A DNA stretch of 64,000 nt, from assembly GCF_029407905.1 (NCBI RefSeq), contig NC_073628.1:50923501-50987500 (forward strand). The letters are read 5' to 3'. Positions within the stretch are counted from its first letter, which is position 1. The number at the start of each line of letters is the position of its first letter. Shown here in pieces: positions 12,105 through 23,905 of the stretch. Made by a program: the position numbers and the translations under genes. Source of the DNA: Bubalus kerabau. Lineage: Eukaryota > Chordata > Mammalia > Artiodactyla > Bovidae. The notes beneath the pieces were generated by a model. The model was not told the DNA's origin. It saw nothing but the letters and a program-made list of their open reading frames with translations, and ran no database searches.

Positions 12105-13292
12105 ATAGATTCTTTTGGATTTTTTTTTTCTTTTTTTTCCCCTCCTCTGCTGTAGTTGTCAATTTTATTGGCACTATGAAATCTAATTAAGCTTTTGAGC
12201 TCTTTTATTTTCTAAGTCATATTTTTTATTGTTGATATAAACCTCTGCCTTTACATTGGGCTTTTGCAGTTCTGTGGAGTTATCCTTTTGTTTTTTTTCA
12301 ATATTCTTCCTTTTTCCCCACTTTTTAAAATTTTTTAAACCTATTTTATTTTTTCTATATTTATTCCTTTGTTTGCTTTTCCTAATGTTCTTTATCCCTT
12401 GGAGTTAATCTTTAATGTATATAAATCTTATTTATCTACCTCTGTTTAACTTTGCATATCTATTATTTTTTTCTTTTCTTTCTTTCCATTCCTCTCAACA
12501 AATTTGTTAGTTTTGTTTTTATCACTTTATTTCCCACATGGCACCTTGCTTCAGTTTTGTTTTCCAGTTTGTGTTTTAGTTAGTTTTGTTCTTAACTTAT
12601 AAATATAATTTTTTATTTTCTTTGTTCACCAGGTCAATCTATTGTACTTTATTTTTGATAGACTGTTTTGATTTGTTGATGGGTGTCTATGTATATGTGT
12701 ATATTCCATTATTTTAATTATGGTTCCCTGATTTTGTAACTGCCATTTGCCTGGGGTTCATCTTTGGTTTCTTGTTTTAGGGTATTTGTTTTAATCTCAC
12801 TTAATGCCATAACAAACCGCTTGTAGAATCTTTGTTCCTGACCAAAGATCAAGCCCTGAGCCTTTGAGTGGGAGCACTGACTCCAAGATCCTAGATTACC
12901 AGAGAGTAACCCTAGGTGGTATCAAATACTGAGAACTCACACAAAGGAAACCACTTGAATCAAGACCTGGCATCACCCAGCCACCAGTAGCACCCTGTGC
13001 AGGACGCCTCATCTAAAGAACAAACAAAACAAAAATACAAACCCAATCATCAGCAGAAAAGTTACCACCTCACTCAACCTTGCCCATCAGAGGAAAAACA
13101 AACAAACAAAAAAACTCAGCACAAATCTCACCTCATACAAAGCTTACACAAATCACTGGACCAACCTTAGGAGGGCAGAAACCAAAAGGAAGAAAGAATT
13201 CAACCCTGAATCCTGGGAAAAGGAGACCTCAAACACAGTAAGTTAAAAAAAAAAAAAAAAAAAGAATAAAAAGGCAAAGAAGTACTATACAA

Positions 13293-13646
13293 ATGAAGGA
13301 ACAAACTAGAGACACAGCCGTCCAAATAAATGAAGAGGAAATAGGCAAACTACCTGAAAAAGAATTCAGAATAATGATAATAAAGATGATCAAAAACCTG
13401 GAAAACAAAATGGAGAAAGTACAACAATCAATTAACAAAGACATAAAAGAATTAAAGAATAAACATACAGAGACAAACAACACAATTACTGAAATTAAAA
13501 ATACTCTAGAAGGACTCAATAGCAGAATATCTGAAGCAGAAGAACGAATCAGTGAGCCAGAAGATAAAATGGTGGAAATAACTTCTGAAGAGCAGAATAA
13601 AGTAAAAAAAATGAAAAGAACTGAGGACAGTCTCTCAGACTGCTGA
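13293..13646 (+). pseudogene. L1 ORF1 remnant (N-terminal coiled coil)
   Basis: L1 ORF1 encodes an RNA-binding chaperone that trimerises through a coiled coil. The visible 117 residues are charged and helical with heptad-like spacing (motifs NLENKMEKVQQSINKD and ISEAEERISEPEDKM), as in the ORF1 coiled coil. A stop at 13644-13646 cuts it short. The RNA-recognition part continues as untranslated remains to about 14040. It is not functional. Confidence 0.85.
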
Positions 13647-14099
13647 AACAGTATCAAACGAACCAACATTCATGTTATAGGGGTCCCAGAAGAAGAGAAA
13701 AAGAAAGGGTATGAGAAAATTTTTGAAGAGATTATAGTTGAAAATTTCCCCAACATGGAAAAGGAAATAGTTAATCAAGTCCAAGAGGCACAGAGTCCCA
13801 TACAGGATAAGCCCAAGGAGAAACATTATCAAGACACACATTAATCAAACTAACAGACTAAACACAAAGAAAGAATATTAAAAGCAGCAAGGGAGAAGCA
13901 ACAAGTAACATACAAGGGACACCCTATATGCTTAACAGCTGATCTTTCAGCAGAAACTGTGCAGGCCAGGAGGGAATGGCAGGAAATATTTAAAGTACTG
14001 AAAGGGAAAAGTCTACAACCAAGATTACTGTACCTGGCAAGGATCTCATTAGAAATTAATAAGTTAATAATAATTAATATATAAATTAATTATATATAT

Positions 14100-16710
14100 A
14101 TAATTACTTTAAATGTAAATGGATTAAATACTCCAACCAAAAGACACAAACTAGCTGAAGGGATACAAAAACAAGACCCATATATATGCTGTCTACAAGA
14201 AACACACTTCAGACCTCAAGACACATATAGACTGTAAGTGAGAGGATGGAAAAATATATTCCATGCAAATAGGAAGCAAAAGAAAGCTGGAGTAGCAATC
14301 CTCATATCAGACAAAATAGACCTCAAAATAAAGAAGATTACAAGAGATAAGGAAGGACACTCATAATGATCAAGGGATAAATCCAAAAGGAAGACATAAC
14401 AATTGTAAATATCTATGCACCCAACAAAGGAGCACCTCAATACATAAGACAAACACTAACAGACATAAAAGGAGAAACTGACAGTAACACAAAAAAAGCA
14501 GGAGGCTTTAGTAGGAGACACCGTGAGACACCGCTCACACCAATGAATAGATCATCAAAACAGAAAATTAATAAGGAAACACAAGTCTTAAATGATACAT
14601 TAGATGAGGTGGATCTCACTGATATCTTTAGGACATTCCATCAAAATGCAGAATACACCTTCTTCTCAAGTGCACATGGAACATTCTTCAGGATAGACCA
14701 CATCTTGGATCACAAATCAAACCTCAGTGAATTGAAGAAAACTGAAATTGTATCAGGCATCTTCTCCGACCACAATGCTATGAGACTAGACGTAAACTAC
14801 AAGAAAAAAACTGTAAGATACAGAAACACATGGAGATTAAACAACACGTTCCTAAATAACTAACAGGTTACTGAAGAAATCAAAAGGGAAATCAAAAAAT
14901 TTCTAGAAACAAATGACAATGAAAACATGACAACTCAAAAACTATGGGATGCAGCAAAAGCAGTTCAAAGAGGGAAGTTTATAGCAAAACAATCCTACCT
15001 CAAGAAACAAGAAAAACATCGAATAGACAACCTAACTTTACACCTAAAACAACTGGAAAAAGAACAACAACAACAACAAAAATTAGTAGAAGGAAAGAAA
15101 TCATAAAGATCCAAGCAGAAATTAATGAAAAAGAAATGAAAGAAACAATACTAAAGATTAATAAATAAACAAAATTGACAAGCCTTTAGCCAGACTCATC
15201 AAGAAAAAAAGAAGAATCAATTCAACAAAATTAGAAATGAAAAGGAGAGGTTACAACAGACAATGCCAAAATAAAAAGGATTATAATAGACTATTATGAA
15301 TAACTATATGGCAATAAATGGATAATCTGGAAGAAAAGGATAGATTCTTAGAAAAGTTCAATCTTCTAAGACTGAACCAGGAAGAAATAGAAATCATGAA
15401 CAACCCAATTACAAGCACTGAAATTGAAGCTGTGATCAAAAATCTCCCAGAAAACAAAAGCCCACGACCAAATGGCTTCACAGGAGAATTCTATCAAACA
15501 TTTAGAGAAGAGCTAATGCCTATCCTTCTAAAACTCTTTCAAAAAATTGCAGAGGAAGAACACTTCCAAACTCATTCTACAAGGCCACCATCAGCCTGAC
15601 ACCAAAATGAGACAGAGACAACACAAAAAAAGAAAACTACAGGCCAATATCACTGATAAACATAGATGCAAAAATCCTCAACAAAATCCTCAGCAAACAG
15701 AATTCAGCAACACATCAAAAAGCTGATACACCATGATCAAGTTGGGTTTATTCCAGGGATGCAAGGATTCTTCAATATATGGAAAGCAATCAATGTGATA
15801 CACCATATTAACAAATTGAAAGATAAAAACCATATGATTATCTCAATAGATGCAGAAAAAGCCTTTGACAAAATTCAGCACCCATTTATGATTAAAACTC
15901 TTCAAAATATGGGCACAGAAGGAACCTACCTCAACATAGTAAAGGTCACATATAATAAGCCTACAGCAAACATTATTCTCAATGGTGAAAAACTGAAAGC
16001 ATTCCCCCTAAGATCAGGAACAAGACAAGGGTGTCCACTTTCACCACTGTTATTCAACATAGTTCTGGAAGTCCTAGCTACAGCAATCAGAGAAGAAAAA
16101 GAAATAAAAGGAATCCAGATCAGAAAAGAAGTAAAGCTCTCACTGTTTGCAGATGACATATACTGTACACAGAAAACCCTAAAGATACTATCAAAAAATT
16201 ACTAGAACTAATCAATGAATTTAGTAAAGTTGCAGGATACAAAATCAATACACAGAAATCACTTCCATTTCTGTATATAACAATGAAAAATCAGAAAGAG
16301 AAATTAAGGAATCAATCCCATTCACCATTGCAACAAAAAAAATTAAATATCTAGGAATAAACTTAGCTAAGGAGACAAAAGAACTGTACCCAGAAAATTA
16401 TAAGACACTAATGAAAGAAATCAAAGACGACATAAACAAATGGAGAGATATTCCATGTTCCTGGGTAGGAAGAAACAATATTGTGAAAATGATTATACTA
16501 CCAAATGCAATCTACAGATTCAATGCGATCCCTATGAAATTACCAAGGGCATTTTTCACAGAACTAGAACAAAAAATTTCACAATTCATATGGAAACACA
16601 AAAGACCCCAAATAGCCAAAGCCATCTTGAGAAAGAAGAATGGAGCTGGAGAAATCAACCTTCCTGACTTCAGATTACACTACAAAGCTACAGTCATCAA
16701 GACAGTATAG
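14100..16710 (+). pseudogene. L1 ORF2 remnant (endonuclease and reverse transcriptase)
   Basis: ORF2 normally encodes an endonuclease and reverse transcriptase of about 1,250 residues. Here it survives as separate frames. 14095-14860 carries endonuclease text (RIDHILDHKSNLSELKKTE). 15318-15599 is the RT start (NLPENKSPRPNGFTGEFYQ). 15666-16205 holds the RT core with IISIDAEKAFDKIQHPF and a FADDIY box. 16411-16710 is the region after the palm (WKHKRPQIAKAILRKK). Stops and frameshifts separate the pieces, and the FADD box is followed at once by a frame break. No activity is expected. Confidence 0.9.
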
Positions 16711-17384
16711 TACTGGCACAAAAAGAGAAACGCAGACCAACGAACAAGATAGGAAGCCCAGAAATAAACCCATGCACCTATGGGTACCTTATGTTTGATA
16801 AAGGAGGCAAGAATATACATGGGGCAAAGACAGCCTCTTCAATAAATGGTGCTGGGAAAACTGGACAGCTACATGTAAAAGAATGAAATTAGATCACTTC
16901 CTAACACCATACACAAAGATAAACTCAAAATGGATTAAAGATCTAAATGTAAGACCAGAAACTAAAACTCTTAGAGGAAAACATAGGCAGGGCACTCAAT
17001 GACATAAATCAAAGCCAGATCCTCTAAGACCCATGTCCTAGAGTAGCAGAAATAAAAATAAAAGTAAACAAGTGGGACCTGATTAAACTTAAAAGCTTTT
17101 GCACAGCAAAGGACACTATAGGCAAGGTGAAAAGACAACTTTCAGAATGGGAGAAAATAATAGCAAATGAAACAACTGACAAAGGATTAATCTCCAAAAT
17201 ATGCAAGCAGTTCATACACCTCCGTACCAAAAAAACAATCAATCAAAAAATGGGTAAAAGACCTAAACAGACATTTCTGCAAAGATGACATACAGATGGC
17301 TAACAGATACATGAAAAGATGCTCAATATCACTCATTATTAGAGAAATGCAAATCCAAACTACAATGAGATATCACCTCACACC

Positions 17385-17848
17385 ACACAGCAAACATACA
17401 TCTAGTCAAAGCTATGATTTTTCCAGTGGTCATGTATGGATATGAGAGCTGGACTATAAAGAAAGCTGAGCACCGAAGAATTGATGCTTTTGAACTGTGG
17501 TGTTGAAGAAGACTCTTGAGAGTCCCTTGGACTGCAAGGCAATCAAACCAGTCAATCGTAAAGGAAATCAGACCTGCCTATTCACTGGAAGGACTGATGT
17601 TGAAGCTGAAACTCCAAAACTTTGGCCACCTGATGCATAGAACTAACTCATTTGAAAAGACCCTGATGCTGGGAAAGATTGAAGGCAGAAGGGGACAAAT
17701 GAGGATAAGATGGTTGGATGGCATCACCAACACAATGGACAAGAGTTTGAGTAAACTCCAGGGGTTGGTGATGGACACGGAGGCCTGGCGTGCTGCAGTC
17801 CATGGGGTTGCAAAGAGTCAGACATGACTAAGTGACTGAACTGAACTG
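17385..17848 (+). mobile_element. BovB 3'-end insertion within L1
   Basis: About 460 bases of the BovB 3' end, ending in CTGAACTGAACTGA. The exact 13-bp target duplication atcacctcacacc lies at 17372-17384 and 17849-17861. Confidence 0.95.
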
Positions 17849-17889
17849 ATCACCTCACACCGGTCAGAATGGCCATCATCAAAAAGTCT

Positions 17890-18167
17890 GCTGCTGCTGC
17901 TGCTGCTAAGTTGCATCAATTGTGTCCAACTCTGTGCAACCCCATAGACGGCAGCCCACCAGGTTCCTCTGTCCCTGGGATTCTCCAGGCAAGAACACTG
18001 GAGTGGGTTGCCATTTCCTTCTCCAATGCATGAAAGTGAAAAGTGAAAGTGAAGTCTCTCAGTCGTGCCCGACCCTTAGCGACCCCATGGACTGCAGCCC
18101 ACCAGGCTCCTCCGTCCATGGGATTTTCCAGGCAAGAGTACTGGAGTGGGTCGCCAGTGCCTTCTCC
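17890..18167 (-). mobile_element. BOV-A2 SINE inserted in L1
   Basis: A minus-strand dimeric SINE with a CTG run at its left edge. The exact 11-bp duplication tcaaaaagtct lies at 17879-17889 and 18168-18178. Confidence 0.95.
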
Positions 18168-18434
18168 TCAAAAAGTCTACAAACAATAAATGCTGGAGAG
18201 GGTGTGGAGGAAAGGGAATGCTCTTGCACTGTTGGTGGGAATGTAAATTAATATAGCCACTATGGAAGACAGTATGGAAATTCCTTAAAAATCTAAGAGT
18301 AAAACCACCATATGACCCAGCAATACCATTCCTAGGCATATACCCTGAGGAAACCAAAATTGAAAAAGACACATGTATCCCTCTGTGCCAGCTCAAGGTG
18401 GGGTGCACCTCACAGGGAGCTCATGTGGCCAAAC

Positions 18435-18499
18435 TCAGCCAGGACACATACAAGCTGCTTCTAAGATGACCTTCAGTAAAGCAGACGCCAGCTTTGTGG
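18435..18499 (-). other. Weak candidate last exon of the minus-strand gene
   Basis: The minus-strand acceptor gttttcttag precedes 65 bases that join the 18918-19013 exon in phase (two leading bases) and stay open to a TGA at 18435-18437, coding ATKLASALLKVILEAACMC plus two residues. No polyadenylation signal is obvious nearby and the L1 starts within 60 bases. The phase fit alone is weak evidence. Confidence 0.2.
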
Positions 18500-18559
18500 C
18501 TAAGAAAACAGTCCTGTTAACGATAAAATGGGCTTTGCATCACAGCACAATGTGAAGTA

Positions 18560-18565
18560 GAGCAT

Positions 18566-18596
<31 letters not shown>

Positions 18597-18803
18597 CTAA
18601 GTCACTTCAGTCCTGTCCAACTCTTTGTGACCCCATGGACTGTAGCCCACCAGGCTCCTCTGTCCGTGGGATTCTCCAAGCAAGAATACCGGAGTGGGTT
18701 GCCATGCCCTCTTTCAGGGGATTTTCCTGACACAGGGATCAAACCCAGGTCTCCCACATTGCAGGCAAATTCTTTACCATCTGAGCCTCCAGGGAAGCCC
18801 GAA
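18560..18803 (-). mobile_element. Bov-tA SINE with a TG/CG tail
   Basis: A minus-strand Bov-tA whose 3' tail has become a TG-CG microsatellite at 18564-18597. The short target duplication gtgaagta lies at 18552-18559 and 18804-18811. Confidence 0.88.
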
Positions 18804-18917
18804 GTGAAGTATACAGCCTGGTATTTTTTTCAATTAGTCTTCGTAACAGGTGTGCTGATTTCCTGACACTGACATTTTCAAGGCGTCCAGGCAGAAGGGT
18901 CTCAGCATCTCGCTCAC

Positions 18918-19013
18918 CCTGTGTCCTGACAGTTACATCACTGGGGATACTGCCCTGTTTGGGGGATTCCAAATAGAACCTGCCCAGGGAAACATCAATC
19001 GAAGGTGGTACAG
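18918..19013 (-). CDS. Predicted coding exon of an unrecognised minus-strand gene
   Basis: Read on the minus strand, a pyrimidine-rich acceptor (gaccttcttctgcag) precedes 96 bases and the donor ACAGG|GTGAGC follows. With two leading bases the exon is open and codes 31 residues that begin VPPSIDVSLGRFYLESPKQG and end VTVRTQ, with one trailing base. The leading phase exactly fits the exon at 22806-22936, whose last base completes an alanine codon. The peptide has no low-complexity bias and does not match a family I know. The next exon to the left was not firmly found. The open frame, both splice signals and the matching phase make a real exon more likely than chance. Confidence 0.6.
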
Positions 19014-19139
19014 CTGCAGAAGAAGGTCTCACAAGAAAAAGCCCAGAGTAGATGGCCTGTTTTAGGGAAACAATGACTCTGTATTTGGCCTGTTTTAGGG
19101 AAACAGTGACTCTGAGACACATCCTACTCTGGAGTTAAT

Positions 19140-22100
19140 ATGCCTTCTTCAGGACCAGCACCTGGTTTCCTATCAGGATGGATCTATTTTTCCAGTTTTG
19201 CCACCAAAGGACAAATCAAAATGCCATTCGACATTCTGTTTTCCAATTAAAAGTTGAGCCATTTTAAAAAAAAAAAAAAGAAAGAAAAACACATTTAACT
19301 AAATAATCACACATGGCAATAAAGCACTGTGCTCTGCCTCCTTGATGCATGGCCACATTTGCAGTTATTTAGAGGGGAGGCAGGAAGATCATTAGAGACA
19401 GCCAGATTACGCTGCCCCAATCCTGTTAGCGTCTTCCTGTGCTCCCAGAGTAAGACAGCACAGTATTCATGTAAACTAACTCAATTTCCTGCGTTTAAAT
19501 AAGCCTGAACAAAAAATAAAACTCATTAGACTGACTGGAAGCTCTCAGGAAGAAGAGATCTACTTTTTTTAAGAAAGTGGCCTGGCTGGGGATAGAGTTA
19601 ACACCAGGATCAGACCGGGCTGGGGGTAGAGGAAACACCAGCATCAGACAGCATCTCTGGTCAACAGGTCAAGGCTCCCTCCCGAGAGGACACTGACATG
19701 GGTGAAAAGGGCCCCCTGGCTTTGTGACAGAAGCGGCTTCCAAGGAGAACTAGCAAGATGGTGCCAGGGAGAGAAAAACCAGACGCTGTTCACACTGGCA
19801 ATGGCCCTCACATGGAATATCCAGTCCTCTGAGTTTCCAGGAATGCGAAGTTACCATTTGCCCCTGCCTATTTCCTAGGATTGGTGGGAGAAGGAACTCT
19901 GGTGGTGTGCACAGAAGCACTTTCTGAAAGGGGAAGAACTCATCAAATGTAGCAGACAACTGCTGGTTACTGTCAGGTAGGAAAGGCTGGAATGAGTCCT
20001 CTTAAGAGGATTGTGACCAACAAAACAGATAAAGTAAGTAAGGAACATCTTTGGGATATTCAGCAGATTCAGTAAAAGCAGGTAAAAAAAGGAATCTACT
20101 GACAATAATTTAAAGCAAAAAAAAAAAAAAAAAAGGTTAGGAGCAGGTAGGTGGGCTCAGATGCAACTCTGTTGATTGAGGCAGTCTGGAGGATCATATG
20201 GATGAATAGATGGATGGGTGGGTGGGTGGAGGAGGGGTCTGCCATCCAGCAGACAAGAGGGCCACAGACACAGCATGACCAAACCCCACCTCGTGCAATC
20301 CCTTTCAACACCACCCACAGCAAGGCAGAGTGGGGTGGGGAGCCACGTTTCCAAGGTCACTGGTTCCCTGACCTGCCCATCACCTCCCTTCCCCTCAAGC
20401 TTCTGGATCACAGCTCTTAACGTGGAACCAAACTGCCCATGAAAAATAAAAACTAGATATGAAAGCTTTGCTTCATTTCCCCAACAGCCAAAACACAAAA
20501 AGAAACTAGAGATTAAAAATCTCTGATGAATGCTCAAAGAATAAAATCGATTTATAGTACAGGCCCTATATAGGTGGAACGGTGGAGGTACGTAGTGAAT
20601 CCACACATGAGGTGACCACTGCTCATTCAATAATCGTTTATGGAGGCATCTTCTATGTCTGAGGCACAGTTCAGATACATCTTAAGGAAGCGACTGGGGG
20701 AAACACGCAAACAGGTAACTATAATCCAGTATGGAAGTGCTACAGTGGGGTGAGGGTCACAGAAAGCAGCCCCCACATCCCACACGGCTGTGGGAGAACA
20801 GAGAGGAGGGGCAGAGAGTGCCCCCCGGGATACAGGTCAGTAAGAAGAACGCAGTACAGGGGGAGTTCAAAGGCAGGAGAAACCACACCAGCCAGAGGGG
20901 AAAGCCCTCGTTTCCAAGGTGGCCGCCATTGGTGAAGGTAAACCAGGGCGTGGCCAGGCAGAGGAAGGTAAAATGTTACACACAGGGCTGGGTATGTCTG
21001 AGAAACAACAGGGACCCTCAAAACCTGGGTTTCCCTCTTAAGAGGACTTTAGCAGACATGAATTTGCTTCTATTTACCTTTTCTTCAACTTCCAAGAACT
21101 GCTGCTTCAGTAGTTTCAGCAAACTGACTTCCAGGAAGGGTGATTTGGATTATTCCTGTTGAGAAATCAGAAGGAGAAGTATAATAGGCTTGGTTGGTTT
21201 GCTTTCTGCAGACCTCCTGTGACGCCTCCACCAAGTCGCTGCTGAGCCGGCGGTTGCGTGGCTCCCCCAGCTGCTCCGCACCAGCACTCATGCGGCCCCG
21301 CGCCTCCCTCTCTCACACCAGGCAGGACGGAGGAGCCTGCCTCTCCAGCCCCCAGCACGCTGGTCAGGCTGTTCCCTGCACTCCTGAGGTTCCTGCAACA
21401 GACCCTCTGCTGACTTAAGCTGGAAAGAGAGCATTTCTTTTCCTTGCAACCAAAAGTTACTTATTTAAAACGACAAGATCCAGGGTTAGGACTAAAAAAA
21501 AAAAAAAAAAAAGGAAAAGAAAAAACACAAGTAGAGGGTGATGAAATAAAGACTTCTGGAACGAAGGAAAAATAAAAGAGAGACAGTGACCTGGGCCTCT
21601 CAACTACCGTCCCATAATATCTGAGAGGAGAGGAAGAGAGAGAGGTGGGAAACCCAGAGAGGAGAACCAGCAAATAAGTCATAAAATCTCAGCAGTATTC
21701 AATACTAAGACGGAGACCCAGAAACTGGGGAGAGAGTGGTCCTAATATGGGTATTACCCATAACAAAATAAAAAAGAATTTCAGTGAAAATATAAACATG
21801 AGAAACTCTGAAAGTGTCTACAGCACGTGAGGAATAATTGAGTAACCATACAATGCCTATCAATACTACAATGAGAAGTGAAATAACTTAAAGATATGTC
21901 TTGATTTACTATGCTGTCCTTTTTTTGGTCTTAATAAACATTTTCTTCACTCATGGTTGGTGGGTCAGCAATTAGTGCTGGGCTCAGTGGGGTGGTTTTT
22001 CTTCTGGTCTTGCCTGGTTTACTCATGTGGCTACAGGCATCTGTGGTTCAGCTGAGCCAGATGGTAGACCAGATGACTCAGTTCACATACTAGTGGCTGA

Positions 22101-22390
22101 TACTAGCTATTTGTGCTATCTTTGGAGTCTATTTTAGTAAACACGAACATTTGTTTCGCTAAGATCTTGAAACATTTATGCCCACTATCCCCTTGACCTA
22201 ATTTTCCATTGGTTCCTCAGTAGATCAACCATGAAATCACCTACTGTAGGGCTTCAAGACTCTAAACCCTTCTAATCCCTCTATTAGGGAGTAAGATTTT
22301 CATGAAGTTTAAAGATAAGGGCTATGAAAGTGAGGGCTGGGAGGCAGGGCTAGAACGTAGATGGTTTTTCATGGGGTCTGAATGCCAAGA
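19140..22390. other. Probable intron; old repeats and simple sequence only
   Basis: No supported exon. Poly-A runs lie at 19264-19279, 20117-20134 and 21494-21512, and a GGGT/GGAT-rich run at 20204-20236. About 20630-20700 looks MIR-like. About 21920-22120 looks like an unassigned old repeat. The GC-rich block near 21.2-21.4 kb is listed separately. Confidence 0.45.
21190..21420. other. GC-rich block open on both strands
   Basis: On the plus strand a fine acceptor (ggtttgctttctgcag) opens a frame of 68 residues to a TGA at 21416. On the minus strand a frame reads EQLGEPRNRRLSSDLVEASQ. Neither has a good paired splice site, and the minus frame does not fit the phase of the neighbouring exons. 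The strand is undecided. It may be an exon, an untranslated exon or chance. Confidence 0.25.
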
Positions 22391-22392
22391 TA

Positions 22393-22612
22393 AATTGCAT
22401 GCATGCTCAGTCACTCAGTCATGTCTAACTCTTTGCAACCCCATGAACTGTAACCCACCAGGCTCCTCTATCCATGGGATTTCCCAGGCAAGAATACTGG
22501 AGTGAGTTGCCAGTTCTTACTCCAGGGGGTCTTCCTGACCCAAGGATCAAACCGGCATCTCCTGCGCTGGCAGGCACATTCTTCACCGCAGTACTACTTG
22601 GGAAGGCCCAAG
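22393..22612 (-). mobile_element. Bov-tA SINE
   Basis: A diverged minus-strand Bov-tA, with the tail side (ctcagtcactcagtcatg) at the left and the tRNA-like head (ctacttgggaaggccc) at the right. Confidence 0.88.
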
Positions 22613-22805
22613 TTAAGTTGAATGGACTTTATTCAAGCAGCTTAAGAGTCAAGATGACTACAGGCTAATCCCATTCTCTGAGAGAATAATTACCACTCTG
22701 AAAATGTAGAATGTTAAAACTGGGCTATGGAGGGAAAGTACGACCCAAAGCACAAAGACAAAAGCAGTCAGCTGGAAACTAAGTGGACAGTAGCCGTGAG
22801 CTTAC

Positions 22806-22936
22806 CCTCGACAGAGTACTTTGCCTGCTGCTGTTGGCTCATTAGCTGCAGCAAGGCCTTCATTAGCATCTCCTGGCTTCTGGGTCTTCTAGGCAGCCCG
22901 GAGCTCCAGGGGTTCACTGGAGCACCAGCGTTCACT
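22806..22936 (-). CDS. Predicted coding exon of an unrecognised minus-strand gene
   Basis: On the minus strand the acceptor cgctgttctgtacccgacag precedes 131 bases and the donor GAGG|GTAAGC follows. One leading base is followed by 43 codons and one trailing base. The peptide starts VNAGAPVNPWSSGLPRRPR and holds a likely amphipathic helix, QEMLMKALLQLMSQQQQ, then AKYSVE. The leading base completes a CAA codon with the two trailing bases of 35300-35363, and the trailing base pairs with the two leading bases of 18918-19013. This is the best single exon in the window, with good splice sites and normal protein composition. I do not recognise the family. Confidence 0.65.
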
Positions 22937-23349
22937 CTGTCGGGTACAGAACAGCGACGGGGACACCAGGTGGCCTGCAAAGCAGGCTGAAGGGCAGTGA
23001 TCCTGTCTGCTCACCCCAGACCTGGCGCCCAGGGGGCCGGCGTCCATCCCCATCTGTCCGTTCCAAGCAGCAGAGGCACCTGCTCTAATCTCAGCCCCGC
23101 CTTCTCCTCTCTGGGCTTGTTTCCTTATCCACAAAACCAGGGAGGGAGACAGGACTCATGGCCCTCAGAGGTTGGTCTTCAGACCAGACCTCTCTGCTGC
23201 TGGTTCACAACAAGCCAAGTACAGAAATTAAGAGCAGTTCAAAAGTTTTTAGTGCTCATGACACTGCTACACAGCCAAGCACATGATTGGGGGACTGTCT
23301 TGCTGAACAGAGCACAGACTTTTGTAGGAGTTTCCTGCAAATGCATAAA

Positions 23350-23625
23350 AAAAAAATTACCACAAACTGAGCAGCATAGCACAACAGAAATTTATTCTCT
23401 CACAGTTCTAGGGGCCAGAAGCCTGAAATCAAGGTGTTATAGCCATAGCCCCTCCAGACTCTAGGGGAGAGTCCGTTCCTTGCCTCTTTCAGCTGCTGGT
23501 GACTGCTGGCATTCCTCCGCTCATGGCTGCATCATTCTTTCATTTCAGTGCCTTCTCATGTGTGTACGTGTGTAAAATCACTCTCTTCCTCTCTAAGGAC
23601 ACCTGTGGTCACATTTAGGGCCCAC
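23350..23625. repeat. Old mammalian interspersed repeat, split by a SINE
   Basis: The text (acaacagaaatttattctctcacagttct) matches a common old repeat whose exact family I could not fix. It is interrupted by the Bov-tA that follows. Confidence 0.6.
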
Positions 23626-23635
23626 CTAGATATAA

Positions 23636-23854
23636 CCTAATATTCCCAGGTGTTGCAGTGGTAAAGAACCCATCTGCCAAAGCAGGAGACACAAGAGACA
23701 CAGGTTCAATTCCTGGGTCGGGAAGATCCTCTGGAAAAGGAAATAGAAACCCACTCCAGTACTCCTGCCTGGAAAATTCCACTGACAGAGAACCCTGGTG
23801 GGCTACAGTCCATTGGGTTGCAAAGAATCAGACATGACTGAGCACACAGTCACA
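23636..23854 (+). mobile_element. Bov-tA SINE
   Basis: A plus-strand Bov-tA. The flanking duplication is close to cacctagata, at 23623-23632 and 23855-23864, so it landed in the preceding old repeat. Confidence 0.88.
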
Positions 23855-23871
23855 CACCTAGATAACCCAAG

Positions 23872-23872
<1 letters not shown>

Positions 23873-23904
<32 letters not shown>
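23873..23904. repeat. (TG)n microsatellite
   Basis: About sixteen TG units just right of the SINE at 23636-23854. Confidence 0.95.

Positions 23905-23905
<1 letters not shown>

Larger units (their letters stand above)
10309..18376 (+). mobile_element. Long ruminant L1 with 5' region, lacking its 3' end
   Basis: The element opens with the ruminant L1 5' text (agagaacaagatggtggagg) and continues through a long 5' region, a T-rich stretch (12110-12830), ORF1 remains near 13.3 kb and ORF2 remains at 14.1-16.7 kb. It stops at 18376 (gacacatgtatccc) with no 3' tail or poly-A. A BOV-A2, a BovB fragment and a second BOV-A2 are nested in it, plus a SINE fragment near 11.4 kb. I saw no clear target duplication. 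The missing 3' end suggests a deletion or recombination after insertion. Confidence 0.9.
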
